From Nanobdellota archaeon (GTDB lineage: Bacteria; Patescibacteriota; Minisyncoccia; UBA6257; GWB1-50-10): a stretch of DNA of 19,365 bases. This document shows, in pieces, positions 1 through 6,584 of this stretch. The first letter of the stretch is position 1; every line of letters begins with the position of its first letter. A program made the translations under genes and the position numbers. The stretch is taken from contig JAUYPG010000057.1 in the NCBI GenBank assembly GCA_030695805.1, forward strand, positions 1 through 19,365, in the 5' to 3' direction. The notes under the pieces are model-generated. The model searched no databases. It had not been told where the DNA came from and worked only from the letters and a program-made list of their open reading frames with translations.

Positions 1-34
1 AATTAGAAATTAGATATTAGGAATTTGAGTTGAT
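1..34. repeat. Family B spacer repeat, right part, before rplB
   Basis: The first bases are degenerate copies of AATTAGAAATTAG, running up to the rplB start codon. The same units occur at 2510-2592 and 14612-14646. The left arm, if present, lies outside the window. No Shine-Dalgarno sequence is visible. Confidence 0.6.
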
Positions 35-865
35 ATGAAGATATACAAACCCACATCACCCGGAAGAAGAGGCATGATCGGATCCTCGGCAGTGCTTTCA
101 AAGAAAAAGCCGTTGAAGCGCCTCTTGACGTTTAAAAAAAACAGGGCCGGAAGAAACAGCGCGGGGCGTATTACGGTGCGCCATCAGGGCGGGGGGCACA
201 AGAAGAGATACAGGATGCTTGATTTTAAGCAGAAAAAATATAATATTCCGGGACGGGTGGAAGAAATCGAGTATGATCCATACCGGTCCGGTCATATCGC
301 GCGAGTGCTCTATTCCGACGGAGAGAGGGCATATATCCTCGCGCCCGATGGAATGCGCGCTGGAGACACGCTAAAGGTTCTTCGAGAGGGCGGGGAGACA
401 AAAGACGGAATACGCGCGCCTTTGAAACACATTCCGTCAGGCGCTTCTATTCATAACGTGGAGATTTTTCCGGGAAGGGGCGGAAGTATCGCGAGATCCG
501 CCGGTTCCGCGGTTCAGCTTTTAGGAAATGAAGGAAAGTACGCCCATGTCAAAATGCCCTCGGGAGAGATAAGAAAAATTTTGAATGTGGGATACGCGAC
601 AATCGGAAAGGTTTCAAATCCCGAACATAACCTCGAAAATCTCGGGAAAGCAGGGCGATCAAGATGGATGGGAAGACGCCCCACGGTGCGCGGATCCGCC
701 ATGAATCCGGTGGATCACCCGTACGGAGGAGGCGAAGGAAAAGCCGTGCGCGGAACAAAGCGCCCGAAAACGAAATGGGGAAAGGTTACCGGCGGGAGAA
801 AAACCCGCAATAAGAAAAAATGGTCAAATAAATTGATTATTCAGAGAAGAAAAACCAAACGGTAA
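35..865 (+). CDS. rplB: 50S ribosomal protein L2
   Basis: This 276-residue protein is ribosomal protein L2, which binds 23S rRNA near the peptidyl transferase centre and is needed for subunit association. The whole family length is present, beginning MKIYKPTSPGRRGM and ending in the basic tail KKKWSNKLIIQRRKTKR. The conserved loop reads NPVDHPYGGGEGK. The first His of the usual DHPHGGGEG is kept and the second is Tyr. The ATG at 35 gives the expected N-terminus; no Shine-Dalgarno sequence precedes it. It is the first complete gene of the ribosomal cluster; rplW would be expected just upstream, outside the window. Confidence 0.98.
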   Translation: MKIYKPTSPGRRGMIGSSAVLSKKKPLKRLLTFKKNRAGRNSAGRITVRHQGGGHKKRYRMLDFKQKKYNIPGRVEEIEYDPYRSGHIARVLYSDGERAYILAPDGMRAGDTLKVLREGGETKDGIRAPLKHIPSGASIHNVEIFPGRGGSIARSAGSAVQLLGNEGKYAHVKMPSGEIRKILNVGYATIGKVSNPEHNLENLGKAGRSRWMGRRPTVRGSAMNPVDHPYGGGEGKAVRGTKRPKTKWGKVTGGRKTRNKKKWSNKLIIQRRKTKR

Positions 866-866
866 A

Positions 867-905
867 CTTATAAGTCCAATAGGTCCCATAGGACTTATAG
901 GTAAG
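867..905. repeat. Family A palindromic spacer rplB-rpsS
   Basis: The spacer is a hairpin: TTATAAGTCC (868-877) faces GGACTTATAG (891-900), followed by GTAAGCG and the rpsS start. It is built from variants of CCTATAAGT. A close copy with the same GTAAGCG tail lies before rpsC at 1797-1840. Confidence 0.8.
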
Positions 906-910
906 CGTAT

Positions 911-1207
911 ATGTCAAGAAGCTTAAAAAAAGGTCCGTTCATAGACCCGAAACTCGCGAAAAAAGTCGCGTCCGGAAACAAGGAGACCCCTATTAAGACG
1001 TGGTCCCGCGCTTCGGAGATCTCGCCTGAAATGGTGGGCTTCATCTTTTTGGTTCATAATGGAAAGGACTTTATCGAAGTGAGGGCGCATGAAGACATGA
1101 TCGGCCATCGGCTTGGAGAATTTTCTCCAACCCGCAAATTCACCAGGCACGGAGGAAAAATGCAAAAAGAACTTGAGCAGAAATCCGGAACAGCACAAAA
1201 GAAATAA
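911..1207 (+). CDS. rpsS: 30S ribosomal protein S19
   Basis: This 98-residue protein is S19, which with S13 binds 16S rRNA in the head of the small subunit. It has the standard opening MSRSLKKGPFID and the signature HEDMIGHRLGEFSPTRKFTRHG, close to the family's GHKLGEFAPTR motif. The ATG at 911 follows the family A hairpin and has no visible Shine-Dalgarno. The C-terminus is a Lys/Gln-rich tail slightly longer than usual. rplV starts 13 nt after the stop. Confidence 0.97.
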   Translation: MSRSLKKGPFIDPKLAKKVASGNKETPIKTWSRASEISPEMVGFIFLVHNGKDFIEVRAHEDMIGHRLGEFSPTRKFTRHGGKMQKELEQKSGTAQKK

Positions 1208-1220
1208 ATCCCCCCACCTT

Positions 1221-1796
1221 ATGGAAACGCGCGCGACAATAAAATATTTGAGAGTTGCTCCCAGAAAAGCACGGCTCGTGGCCGGCCTTATTCGCGGTCT
1301 TCCCGTTGGTGAGGCAGAAGCCGAGCTTTTTCTTTCTCCGAAACGGGCATCTGGGCACATCATAAAACTTCTCCGCTCCGCGATCGCGAACGCCAAGGAG
1401 GCGAAGAAGAGGGCGGATCTGCTTTATGTAAAAGAAATCCGGGTGGACGGCGGCCCCATGCTAAAACGCTGGATGGCGAGAGCGAGAGGAACAGCCGGAC
1501 GGATACAGAAAAAAACAAGTCATATTACGATCGTACTGGGGGAGCTCGAGCACGCTCCGAAACAAAATTTTGTTATTGAAAAGAAACAAAAAAATAGGGA
1601 AGATAACGAGGAGGAACGCAAGAAAAAATCGAAGCGCGTCGAAAAGGAAGAGGTATCCCGCCACAGCGGGATCCCGCAAGCGGCGGGAGAAAAAAAGATT
1701 TCCCGCCACAGCGGGATCCCGCAAGCGGCGGGAGAGAAAAAAGGATCGGATAAAAAGGGAGAAAAGAAAACCTTCTTCCGTCGCAAATCTGTTTAA
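1221..1796 (+). CDS. rplV: 50S ribosomal protein L22 with repeat-derived C-terminal tail
   Basis: L22 lines the peptide exit tunnel with its long beta-hairpin. The core, about the first 110 residues from METRATIKYLRVAPRKARL to GRIQKKTSHITIVLGEL, has the normal family length. I chose the ATG at 1221; the longer open frame begins inside rpsS and does not look like L22. About 80 further, highly charged residues follow. They include two copies of a 15-residue unit, (V/I)SRHSGIPQAAGEKK, encoded by a 45-bp tandem repeat (units begin at 1656 and 1701) that consists of palindromes. The tail is probably disordered and is best explained by insertion of repeat DNA rather than by a ribosomal role. Confidence 0.95.
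   Translation: METRATIKYLRVAPRKARLVAGLIRGLPVGEAEAELFLSPKRASGHIIKLLRSAIANAKEAKKRADLLYVKEIRVDGGPMLKRWMARARGTAGRIQKKTSHITIVLGELEHAPKQNFVIEKKQKNREDNEEERKKKSKRVEKEEVSRHSGIPQAAGEKKISRHSGIPQAAGEKKGSDKKGEKKTFFRRKSV
1656..1740. repeat. Two tandem double-hairpin units inside rplV
   Basis: Each unit contains TCCCGCCACAGCGGGA followed directly by TCCCGCAAGCGGCGGGA, two adjacent palindromes, then an A-rich linker. The period is exactly 45 bp, or 15 codons, so the frame is kept. The two-hairpin layout resembles the elements at 9725-9754 and 12286-12315, though the sequence differs. Confidence 0.9.
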
Positions 1797-1840
1797 CCTA
1801 TAAGTCCTATAAGTCCAATAGGTCTTATAGGTAAGCGAAT
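1797..1840. repeat. Family A palindromic spacer rplV-rpsC
   Basis: CCTATAAGTCCTATAAGTCC faces GGTCTTATAGG and is followed by TAAGCGAAT and the rpsC ATG. It is nearly the same as the spacer at 867-910, including the GTAAGCG(T/A)AT just before the start codon. Confidence 0.8.
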
Positions 1841-2509
1841 ATGGCGCAAAAAATAAAACCAACATTGTTCCGTCTCGGAATAACAAAGCCCTGGAAAAGC
1901 AAGTGGTTCTTTAAGAAGTCCCAGAAATTTTTTGTGGAAGAGGACTACGTCATCCGAAAAATGATCGAAGAAAAAATCTCTCAGGCGGGCATCGCGGAAA
2001 TTAGGATCGAGCGGACCGGAAAGGAAGCAAAGGTGTTTATCCGGGCCTCCCGTCCGGGCCTTATCATCGGACGCGGCGGAAAGGGCATCGAGGATTTGAA
2101 AAACGCTCTGGTTATGGAAATAAAGCGGCTTCGCCGGAAAAACAATATAAAAGAGCTGTTCTTACTCATGGTTAATGTCGAAGAAATAAAGCGCACCGAA
2201 ATATCCGCGCCTGTCGTGGCGCAGCAAATCGCCTCCGATATCGAACGGCGTCTGCCGTTCAGGCGGGTAATAAAGCGGCATTTAGAGACGTTGAAGCAGG
2301 TGCGCGGAGTGGAAGGAGGAAAAATCAGAGTGGGCGGTCGCTTGAACGGATCGGAAATCTCAAGAAGAGAATGGCTCGCCTTCGGCAGAATGCCGCTTCA
2401 GACGCTTCGCGCCGACATTGACTATGGGGAAGCTACGTCGTATAACACGTACGGTACGATCGGAGTGAAGGTCTGGATATACAAAGGAGAGATATTTGAA
2501 AATGACTAA
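1841..2509 (+). CDS. rpsC: 30S ribosomal protein S3
   Basis: This 222-residue protein is S3, which sits at the mRNA entry channel of the small subunit. It begins MAQKIKPTLFRLGITKPWKS. A type II KH domain is visible with its GXXG loop in RPGLIIGRGGKGIEDL (about residues 70-85), and the C-terminal domain has the conserved RLNGSEISRREW. The length is at the short end of the family, lacking most of the variable tail. The ATG at 1841 follows the family A hairpin. Confidence 0.98.
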   Translation: MAQKIKPTLFRLGITKPWKSKWFFKKSQKFFVEEDYVIRKMIEEKISQAGIAEIRIERTGKEAKVFIRASRPGLIIGRGGKGIEDLKNALVMEIKRLRRKNNIKELFLLMVNVEEIKRTEISAPVVAQQIASDIERRLPFRRVIKRHLETLKQVRGVEGGKIRVGGRLNGSEISRREWLAFGRMPLQTLRADIDYGEATSYNTYGTIGVKVWIYKGEIFEND

Positions 2510-2592
2510 TTTCTAATATCTAATTCCTAATGAAACGAAAAATTTCCGTCCGTTATTAGTAATTAGTAATTAGAAATTAGAAATTTTAAGAG
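2510..2592. repeat. Family B palindromic spacer rpsC-rplP
   Basis: The left arm (TTTCTAATATCTAATTCCTAA, about 2510-2530) is complementary in degenerate fashion to the right arm built of TAGTAATTAGAAATTAGAAATT (about 2556-2586). The rplP ATG follows the right arm after a few bases (TTAAGAG). Confidence 0.75.
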
Positions 2593-3006
2593 ATGTTGCA
2601 ACCAAAAAAAACAAAATTTAGAAAGCGCCACAAAGGAAGGAAATTGGGGAGGATGAAAGAAACAAGGGGAACCGTGCTAAGCTACGGAAACTTCGGTATT
2701 CAGTCCTTGGGATGCGCCTGGATCACGGCGCGTCAGATTGAGGCGGTGCGGAAGACGATCGCTCATACGTTAAAAAAAGAAGGGAAGGTGTGGATACGGA
2801 TTTTCCCGGATAAGCCCGTTACGAAATTTCCGCCGGAAGTTACGATGGGAGGCGGAAAGGGAGAAGTGGATCATTATGTGGTGCCGGTCCGGCCCGGACG
2901 AATTCTTTTCGAGATTGACGGGGTGCCAAGCGAGCTCGCGCGGGAGGCATTCCGGAAAGCGGGGCATAAACTGCCGATAAAAACGAGAATAGTATCGAAG
3001 ATATGA
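2593..3006 (+). CDS. rplP: 50S ribosomal protein L16
   Basis: This 137-residue protein is L16, which binds 23S rRNA near the A-site tRNA elbow. It opens MLQPKKTKFRKRHKGR and carries RIFPDKPVTKFPPEVTMGGGKG and the basic C-terminal KAGHKLPIKTRIV, all family hallmarks, at the normal length. A weak purine run AAGAG sits just before the ATG. Its stop overlaps the rpmC start (ATGA), suggesting translational coupling. Confidence 0.98.
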   Translation: MLQPKKTKFRKRHKGRKLGRMKETRGTVLSYGNFGIQSLGCAWITARQIEAVRKTIAHTLKKEGKVWIRIFPDKPVTKFPPEVTMGGGKGEVDHYVVPVRPGRILFEIDGVPSELAREAFRKAGHKLPIKTRIVSKI

Positions 3007-3209
3007 AAATAAAAGAACTCCAGGAATGGAGAAAAAAGAAAATGGAAGAAATAAGGAAAGAAACGGAAGGATTGCGTGAACGGCTCGTCGGTTTGCGGAT
3101 TGATTTGGCCGTGGGAAAAGTAAAGAACATTCGAGAGGCACGGCTTGTAAAAAAATCAATCGCTCAGTTGGAAACAATACAAAACGAGAAACTAGAAAAT
3201 AGTAAGTAG
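3003..3209 (+). CDS. rpmC: 50S ribosomal protein L29
   Basis: This 68-residue protein is L29, a two-helix protein near the exit tunnel. It begins MKIKELQEWRKKKMEE and has the conserved GKVKNIREARLVKKSIAQL helix. The start overlaps the rplP stop by 4 nt. The last residues, LENSK, and the stop codon are encoded by the left arm of the family C repeat. rpsQ ends in the same way (ENSK-stop), so these residues probably derive from the repeat. Confidence 0.97.
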   Translation: MKIKELQEWRKKKMEEIRKETEGLRERLVGLRIDLAVGKVKNIREARLVKKSIAQLETIQNEKLENSK

Positions 3210-3264
3210 AAAATAGAAGTACTGATATTCTATTTTCTATTTTCTAGATTCTAGATTCTAAAGC
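3191..3264. repeat. Family C palindromic spacer rpmC-rpsQ
   Basis: The left arm CTAGAAAATAGTAAGTAGAA (from 3191) is complementary to the right arm ATTCTATTTTCTATTTTCTA (from 3228), which continues into AGATTCTAGATTCTAA up to the start region of rpsQ. The left arm contains the rpmC stop codon and further stops in a second frame. Confidence 0.85.
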
Positions 3265-3504
3265 ATGAGAAAAATAAAAGGAACAATCATAAGCGACAAA
3301 ATGCAGAAAACCCGGGTAGTCGTGACGACACGCCTCAAGATGCACTCGAAGTATAAAAAATATACGAAGGTGACGAAGCGGTATAAGGCGCACGACGAAA
3401 AAAACGAGTACAAGACGGGAGACGTTGTCGTGATCGAGGAGACGCGTCCCATGAGTAAAGAAAAACGCTGGAAAATAGTTGAGAAAATAGAAAATAGTAA
3501 GTAG
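3265..3504 (+). CDS. rpsQ: 30S ribosomal protein S17
   Basis: This 79-residue protein is S17, an OB-fold protein that binds 16S rRNA early in assembly. It begins MRKIKGTIISDKMQKTRVV and has YKAHDEKNEYKTGDVVVIEE and RPMSKEKRWKIVE, matching the family throughout. The C-terminus KIENSK and the stop are encoded by the family C left arm, as in rpmC. The ATG at 3265 follows the repeat's right arm plus AGC; there is no Shine-Dalgarno. Confidence 0.97.
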   Translation: MRKIKGTIISDKMQKTRVVVTTRLKMHSKYKKYTKVTKRYKAHDEKNEYKTGDVVVIEETRPMSKEKRWKIVEKIENSK

Positions 3505-3557
3505 AAAATAGAAGCGCGAATATTCTATTTTCTATTCTCTAGATTCTAGATTCTAAC
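3487..3557. repeat. Family C palindromic spacer rpsQ-rplN
   Basis: AATAGAAAATAGTAAGTAGA on the left faces TATTCTATTTTCTATTCTCT on the right, followed by AGATTCTAGATTCTAA and the rplN GTG. It is almost the same as the spacer at 3191-3264. The left arm encodes the C-terminus and stop of S17. Confidence 0.85.
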
Positions 3558-3560
3558 AAA

Positions 3561-3926
3561 GTGATTCAAGAACGAACAATATTAAAAGTAGCCGACAATT
3601 CAGGCGCGAAAAAAGTGCGCTGTTTTCGCATGCTTGGGGGAACGAAACGCCACTACGCCCGGGTGGGAGACATTATTATCGCCTCTGTCCAGACGGCAGA
3701 GCCGCGCAAGCAGGTCAAGAAAAAAGACATAGTGCGGGCCCTTATCGTGCGCACAAAAAAAGAAACGCGGAGAAAAGACGGCTCCTACATTCGTTTTGAT
3801 GAGAACGCGGTTGTTATCCTCGACGGCGCGAAGCCAAAGGGCACGAGAGTGTTTGGCCCGGTGCCGAGAGAAATAAAAGAAAAGGGATATGATGAAATCG
3901 CCTCGATGGCCGAAGACCTCGTATGA
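3561..3926 (+). CDS. rplN: 50S ribosomal protein L14
   Basis: This 121-residue protein is L14, which binds 23S rRNA and forms bridges to the small subunit. It begins MIQERTILKVADNSGAKKV and contains KKKDIVRALIVRTKKETRR and RVFGPVPREI, typical of the family at full length. The start is GTG at 3561, placed right after the family C repeat; no ATG lies nearby in frame. No Shine-Dalgarno is visible. Confidence 0.98.
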   Translation: MIQERTILKVADNSGAKKVRCFRMLGGTKRHYARVGDIIIASVQTAEPRKQVKKKDIVRALIVRTKKETRRKDGSYIRFDENAVVILDGAKPKGTRVFGPVPREIKEKGYDEIASMAEDLV

Positions 3927-3937
3927 TGAAACAGAAA

Positions 3938-4012
3938 GTAGTAAGTAGAAAATAGAAAGTAGAAGTCGTACTACTACTCTCTACTTTCTAACTTCTATTT
4001 TCTTAGCCGTAA
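3938..4012. repeat. Family C palindromic spacer rplN-rplX
   Basis: The left arm (AAAGTAGTAAGTAGAAAATA, then GAAAGTAGAAGT) faces ACTCTCTACTTTCTAACTTC and TATTTTCTTA. It is a diverged family C copy. TAGCCGTAAG then leads into the rplX ATG. Confidence 0.8.
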
Positions 4013-4013
4013 G

Positions 4014-4265
4014 ATGAATATAAAAAAAGGAGACATAGTAAAAATACTGGTAGGAAAAGACAAGGGAAAGACCGGGAAGGTCTTAAAGGCCATTCCAAAA
4101 GACGGGAGAGTTGTCGTAGAGGGCGCGAATATGGCAAAGAAACACATGCGCCCGAAACGGGAGGGAGAGAAGGGCGAAATCATAGAATTCGCGCGCTCCA
4201 TCCATATTTCAAACGTACAAAAAACAGGAGAGGATAAAAAACCGAAAGAAAAACACAGAAAATAG
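4014..4265 (+). CDS. rplX: 50S ribosomal protein L24
   Basis: This 83-residue protein is L24, an assembly initiator that binds the 5' end of 23S rRNA. The KOW motif is visible in KKGDIVKILVGKDKGKTGKV (about residues 4-23), followed by VVVEGANMAKKHMRP. It is shorter than the roughly 100-residue E. coli protein, missing part of the C-terminal region, in keeping with compact CPR ribosomal proteins. It starts at the ATG at 4014 just after the family C hairpin. Confidence 0.96.
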   Translation: MNIKKGDIVKILVGKDKGKTGKVLKAIPKDGRVVVEGANMAKKHMRPKREGEKGEIIEFARSIHISNVQKTGEDKKPKEKHRK

Positions 4266-4323
4266 TAAGTAGAAAATAGAAGCGCGAAAATTCTATTTTC
4301 TATTTTCTAGAATCTAGATTCTA
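4257..4323. repeat. Family C palindromic spacer rplX-rplE
   Basis: AGAAAATAGTAAGTAGAAAA faces TTCTATTTTCTATTTTCTAG and is followed by AATCTAGATTCTAA, seven bases or fewer from the rplE ATG. The rplX stop lies within the left arm, here read in a different frame from rpmC and rpsQ. Confidence 0.85.
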
Positions 4324-4327
4324 ACAG

Positions 4328-4804
4328 ATGATAAAAGAACAAATAGAAAAAATAGTCATGAACGTAGGAGTTGGACGCCTCGCTTCACAGGCCTCGTTTG
4401 AGGAAAAAATCCTTCCGGAGGTGGTAAAAGAGATCGCGGCGGTAACCGGCCAAAGACCTGTTACGATAGGGGCGCGGAAATCAATCGCGGGCTTTAAGAT
4501 TCGGGAGGGAGACATCGTCGGAGTGAAGGTAACGCTCCGAAAAAAGCGCATGGAAGATTTTTTTAAGAAATTAACGAACATCGTACTGCCGCGCGTAAAG
4601 GACTTCCGGGGCCTTGAAGAGACGAACATAGACAAGGCGGGGAATCTTAATATCGGTCTCCGGGATCAATTCGTGTTTCCTGAAATAGACCAGAACGAGT
4701 CCAAGGTTCAGTTCGGAATGCAGATAACCCTCGTTGCGAAAACTAAAGACAGAAAAAAAATGATTGATTTTTATAGGAGTAATGGGGTACCATTGAAAAG
4801 ATAA
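4328..4804 (+). CDS. rplE: 50S ribosomal protein L5, short N-terminus
   Basis: This 158-residue protein is L5, which binds 5S rRNA and contacts the P-site tRNA. Family features are KIVMNVGVGR, TGQRPVTIGARKSIAGFKIREGDIVGVKVTLR and LPRVKDFRGL. Compared with the usual length near 180, about 20 N-terminal residues before the VMNVGVG motif are missing. No alternative upstream start exists because the family C repeat and stop codons precede the ATG at 4328. The C-terminal end is otherwise complete. Confidence 0.97.
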   Translation: MIKEQIEKIVMNVGVGRLASQASFEEKILPEVVKEIAAVTGQRPVTIGARKSIAGFKIREGDIVGVKVTLRKKRMEDFFKKLTNIVLPRVKDFRGLEETNIDKAGNLNIGLRDQFVFPEIDQNESKVQFGMQITLVAKTKDRKKMIDFYRSNGVPLKR

Positions 4805-4894
4805 CCAACACGAATGACACGAATAAAATACGAACAACACGAATAGTTCGCGATGTTCGCGTGAAGTTCGCATCGTTCGTGTTGGACGCGAAGC
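4805..4894. repeat. Family D palindromic spacer rplE-rpsN
   Basis: The left arm CCAACACGAATGACACGAAT, then ACGAACAACACGAAT, faces the right arm GTTCGCATCGTTCGTGTTGG. GACGCGAAGC leads directly into the rpsN ATG. The arms are built of repeated ACACGAA or TTCGTGT units. Stops in more than one frame lie in the left arm. Confidence 0.85.
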
Positions 4895-5080
4895 ATGGCC
4901 AAAACATCCACAATAGCGCGGTCGAAAAAAACACCGAAGTTTCCATCGAGGGAAGTTCGACGGTGTTTCCGGTGCGGCAGAAAAAGAGGGTACATGCGGG
5001 ATTTCAACGCGTGCAGGATATGTTTTCGGGAATTGGCATCGAAGGGCGAAATCCCGGGAATAAAAAAATCCTCATGGTGA
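4895..5080 (+). CDS. rpsN: 30S ribosomal protein S14, zinc-binding type Z
   Basis: This 61-residue protein is the short zinc-binding form of S14, a head protein of the small subunit. The two CXXC pairs are RCFRCG and ACRICF (Cys 24, 27, 40 and 43), followed by FRELASKGEIPGIKKSSW, the canonical C-terminus. Sixty-one residues is the exact usual length of this form. The ATG directly follows the family D tail GACGCGAAGC, with no Shine-Dalgarno. A longer overlapping open frame at 4861-5094 is a shadow. Confidence 0.98.
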   Translation: MAKTSTIARSKKTPKFPSREVRRCFRCGRKRGYMRDFNACRICFRELASKGEIPGIKKSSW

Positions 5081-5081
5081 T

Positions 5082-5182
5082 CCAACACGAATGACACGAA
5101 TAACGCACGAACAACACGAATACGTTGTGAAGTTCGTGTTGTTCGTGTAAAGTTCGCATCGTTCGTGTTGGACGCGAAGCAT
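5082..5182. repeat. Family D palindromic spacer rpsN-rpsH
   Basis: CCAACACGAATGACACGAAT and ACGAACAACACGAATACG face GTTCGTGTTGTTCGTGT and CATCGTTCGTGTTGG. The tail GACGCGAAGCAT adjoins the rpsH ATG at 5183. The right arm is open in the rpsH frame back to a GTG, giving a false 6-residue extension. Confidence 0.85.
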
Positions 5183-5554
5183 ATGTACATAGATTTACTC
5201 ACAAAAATAAAAAACGCTCAAAGCGTAGGCAAGAGATCCTTAAAGACGAGGTTTTCAAAGCAGGATAAAGCCGTCGCCGAAATTCTTTCAAGGCATGGAT
5301 ACGTTGGGGCGGTCGAAGTGAAAGGACGCCCGTCAAAAAGATTTATTTTTGTCGGACTTCAGGGGAAACGCCCGGTGGAAGGATGCAAATTTCTCTCAAA
5401 GCCGTCCCTAAGAGAATATACGGGATATCGAGATCTCTATCGGGTGAAAGGCGGACATGGCATTCTTCTTGTTTCAACTCCAAAGGGAGTAATGGAAGGG
5501 AGGGAAGCGAAAAAGGAAAAAGTGGGAGGCGAGCTTCTTTTCAAAATATGGTAA
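5183..5554 (+). CDS. rpsH: 30S ribosomal protein S8
   Basis: This 123-residue protein is S8, a central organiser of the 16S rRNA platform. It begins MYIDLLTKIKNAQSVGKRSL and has KPSLREYTGYRDLYRVKGGHGILLVSTPKGVMEGREAKKEKVGGELLFKIW; the C-terminal STPKGVM...A...GGELL pattern is diagnostic. I start at the ATG at 5183 because the upstream in-frame codons lie in the family D repeat and encode VLDAKH, which is not S8-like. Length is slightly below the bacterial norm. Confidence 0.97.
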   Translation: MYIDLLTKIKNAQSVGKRSLKTRFSKQDKAVAEILSRHGYVGAVEVKGRPSKRFIFVGLQGKRPVEGCKFLSKPSLREYTGYRDLYRVKGGHGILLVSTPKGVMEGREAKKEKVGGELLFKIW

Positions 5555-5662
5555 CCCAACACGAATGACACGAATGCCGCACGAACAACACGAACACGTT
5601 AAAAATATAGAGTTCGCGTTGTTCGCGTAAAGTTCGCATCGTTCGCGTTGGACGCGAAGCAT
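5555..5662. repeat. Family D palindromic spacer rpsH-rplF
   Basis: CCAACACGAATGACACGAAT and ACGAACAACACGAACACG face GTTCGCGTTGTTCGCGT and CATCGTTCGCGTTGG. The tail GACGCGAAGCAT adjoins the rplF ATG. It is nearly the same as the spacer at 5082-5182. Confidence 0.85.
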
Positions 5663-6208
5663 ATGAGTAAGGTAGGCAAAAAATCAATTCAAATACCGGA
5701 AGGAGTAGGCGTGGATATCGAAGACGGAAAAATCCGCGTGAAGGGGAAAAGGGGAGAAATAGAGATCCCCGTTCTTTTGGGCGTGGAGGTGCGGGTGGAG
5801 GATAAAGAAATCCACCTGGAAGCGAAGGGTAAGAGAAAACAGATTCGGAGCAACTGGGGAACCCTGCGCTCTCTCATCCAAAACGCCGTTCGGGGAGTCG
5901 CGGATGGGTTTCAAAAAACCTTGATACTGGAGGGAGTCGGTTTTCGGGTCGCGAAAAACGGAGAGGTCCTCGAGCTCGCGCTCGGGTTTTCCCATCCCGT
6001 AAAAGTGGAGGCGAGAAAAGGAATCGAATTCGAGGTGGAAAAAAATGTGATACGGATAAAGGGAGTGGACAAAGAGCTCGTAGGCCAGGTCGCCGCCGAA
6101 ATTCGGGCCCTCAAAAAACCAGAGCCATATAAAGGAAAGGGGTTGCGCTACGAGGGGGAAGTTGTAAGGAGAAAGGCTGGTAAAAAAGCGGCAAAAACGT
6201 CAAAATAA
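5663..6208 (+). CDS. rplF: 50S ribosomal protein L6
   Basis: This 181-residue protein is L6, near the factor-binding region of the large subunit. It begins MSKVGKKSIQIPEGVGVDIE and ends with the signature PEPYKGKGLRYEGEVVRRKAGK. The two tandem beta-alpha domains can be followed, with GVADGFQKTLILEGVGFRV in the middle. The start at 5663 is chosen over the upstream TTG at 5648 that would translate repeat DNA. Full family length. Confidence 0.98.
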   Translation: MSKVGKKSIQIPEGVGVDIEDGKIRVKGKRGEIEIPVLLGVEVRVEDKEIHLEAKGKRKQIRSNWGTLRSLIQNAVRGVADGFQKTLILEGVGFRVAKNGEVLELALGFSHPVKVEARKGIEFEVEKNVIRIKGVDKELVGQVAAEIRALKKPEPYKGKGLRYEGEVVRRKAGKKAAKTSK

Positions 6209-6218
6209 TACCACATAT

Positions 6219-6572
6219 ATGAGGAGCGCAAGAAAAAAAAACATCATACGGAATCTGCGGAGCGCGAAAGTGCATAAAAAAACGCGCCTCGCGAGTTCGC
6301 GTCCCCGACTCTCCGTGTATCGTACGAACAAGTACATATCCGTACAGCTTATTGATGATGAAAAGAAGAAAACGCTTTGCTTCGCGTCCTCAAGAGAATT
6401 GAAAGAAAAGGGGACAAAGACCAATCTTGCGAACAAAGTGGGAAAGATGATCGCGGAAAAAGCAAAGAAAGAAAATATTCAAGATGTCATGTTTGATCGG
6501 GGAAAATACGCGTATCACGGAAGAGTAAAATCCCTTGCCGAAGGCGCTCGGGAAGCAGGGCTGAATTTTTAA
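6219..6572 (+). CDS. rplR: 50S ribosomal protein L18
   Basis: This 117-residue protein is L18, a 5S rRNA binder of the central protuberance. It contains RLSVYRTNKYISVQLIDDE, the KVGKMIAEKAKKENIQDVMFDRGKYAYHGRVKSLAEGAREAGLNF C-terminal half with the FDRG.Y.YHGRV motif, and a basic N-terminus. Only a ten-base spacer separates it from rplF, with neither a palindrome nor a Shine-Dalgarno. The length is normal. Confidence 0.98.
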   Translation: MRSARKKNIIRNLRSAKVHKKTRLASSRPRLSVYRTNKYISVQLIDDEKKKTLCFASSRELKEKGTKTNLANKVGKMIAEKAKKENIQDVMFDRGKYAYHGRVKSLAEGAREAGLNF

Positions 6573-6584
6573 AACACCATCATT

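Noticed and set aside
1113..1220. N-terminal extension of L22
   Set aside because: The upstream in-frame codons overlap rpsS and do not resemble L22; the ATG at 1221 gives the standard N-terminus.
4771..5202. Minus-strand ORF rich in RIRVVRALFVSF-type peptide
   Set aside because: It is a translation of family D repeats and the antisense of rpsN; no conserved domain.
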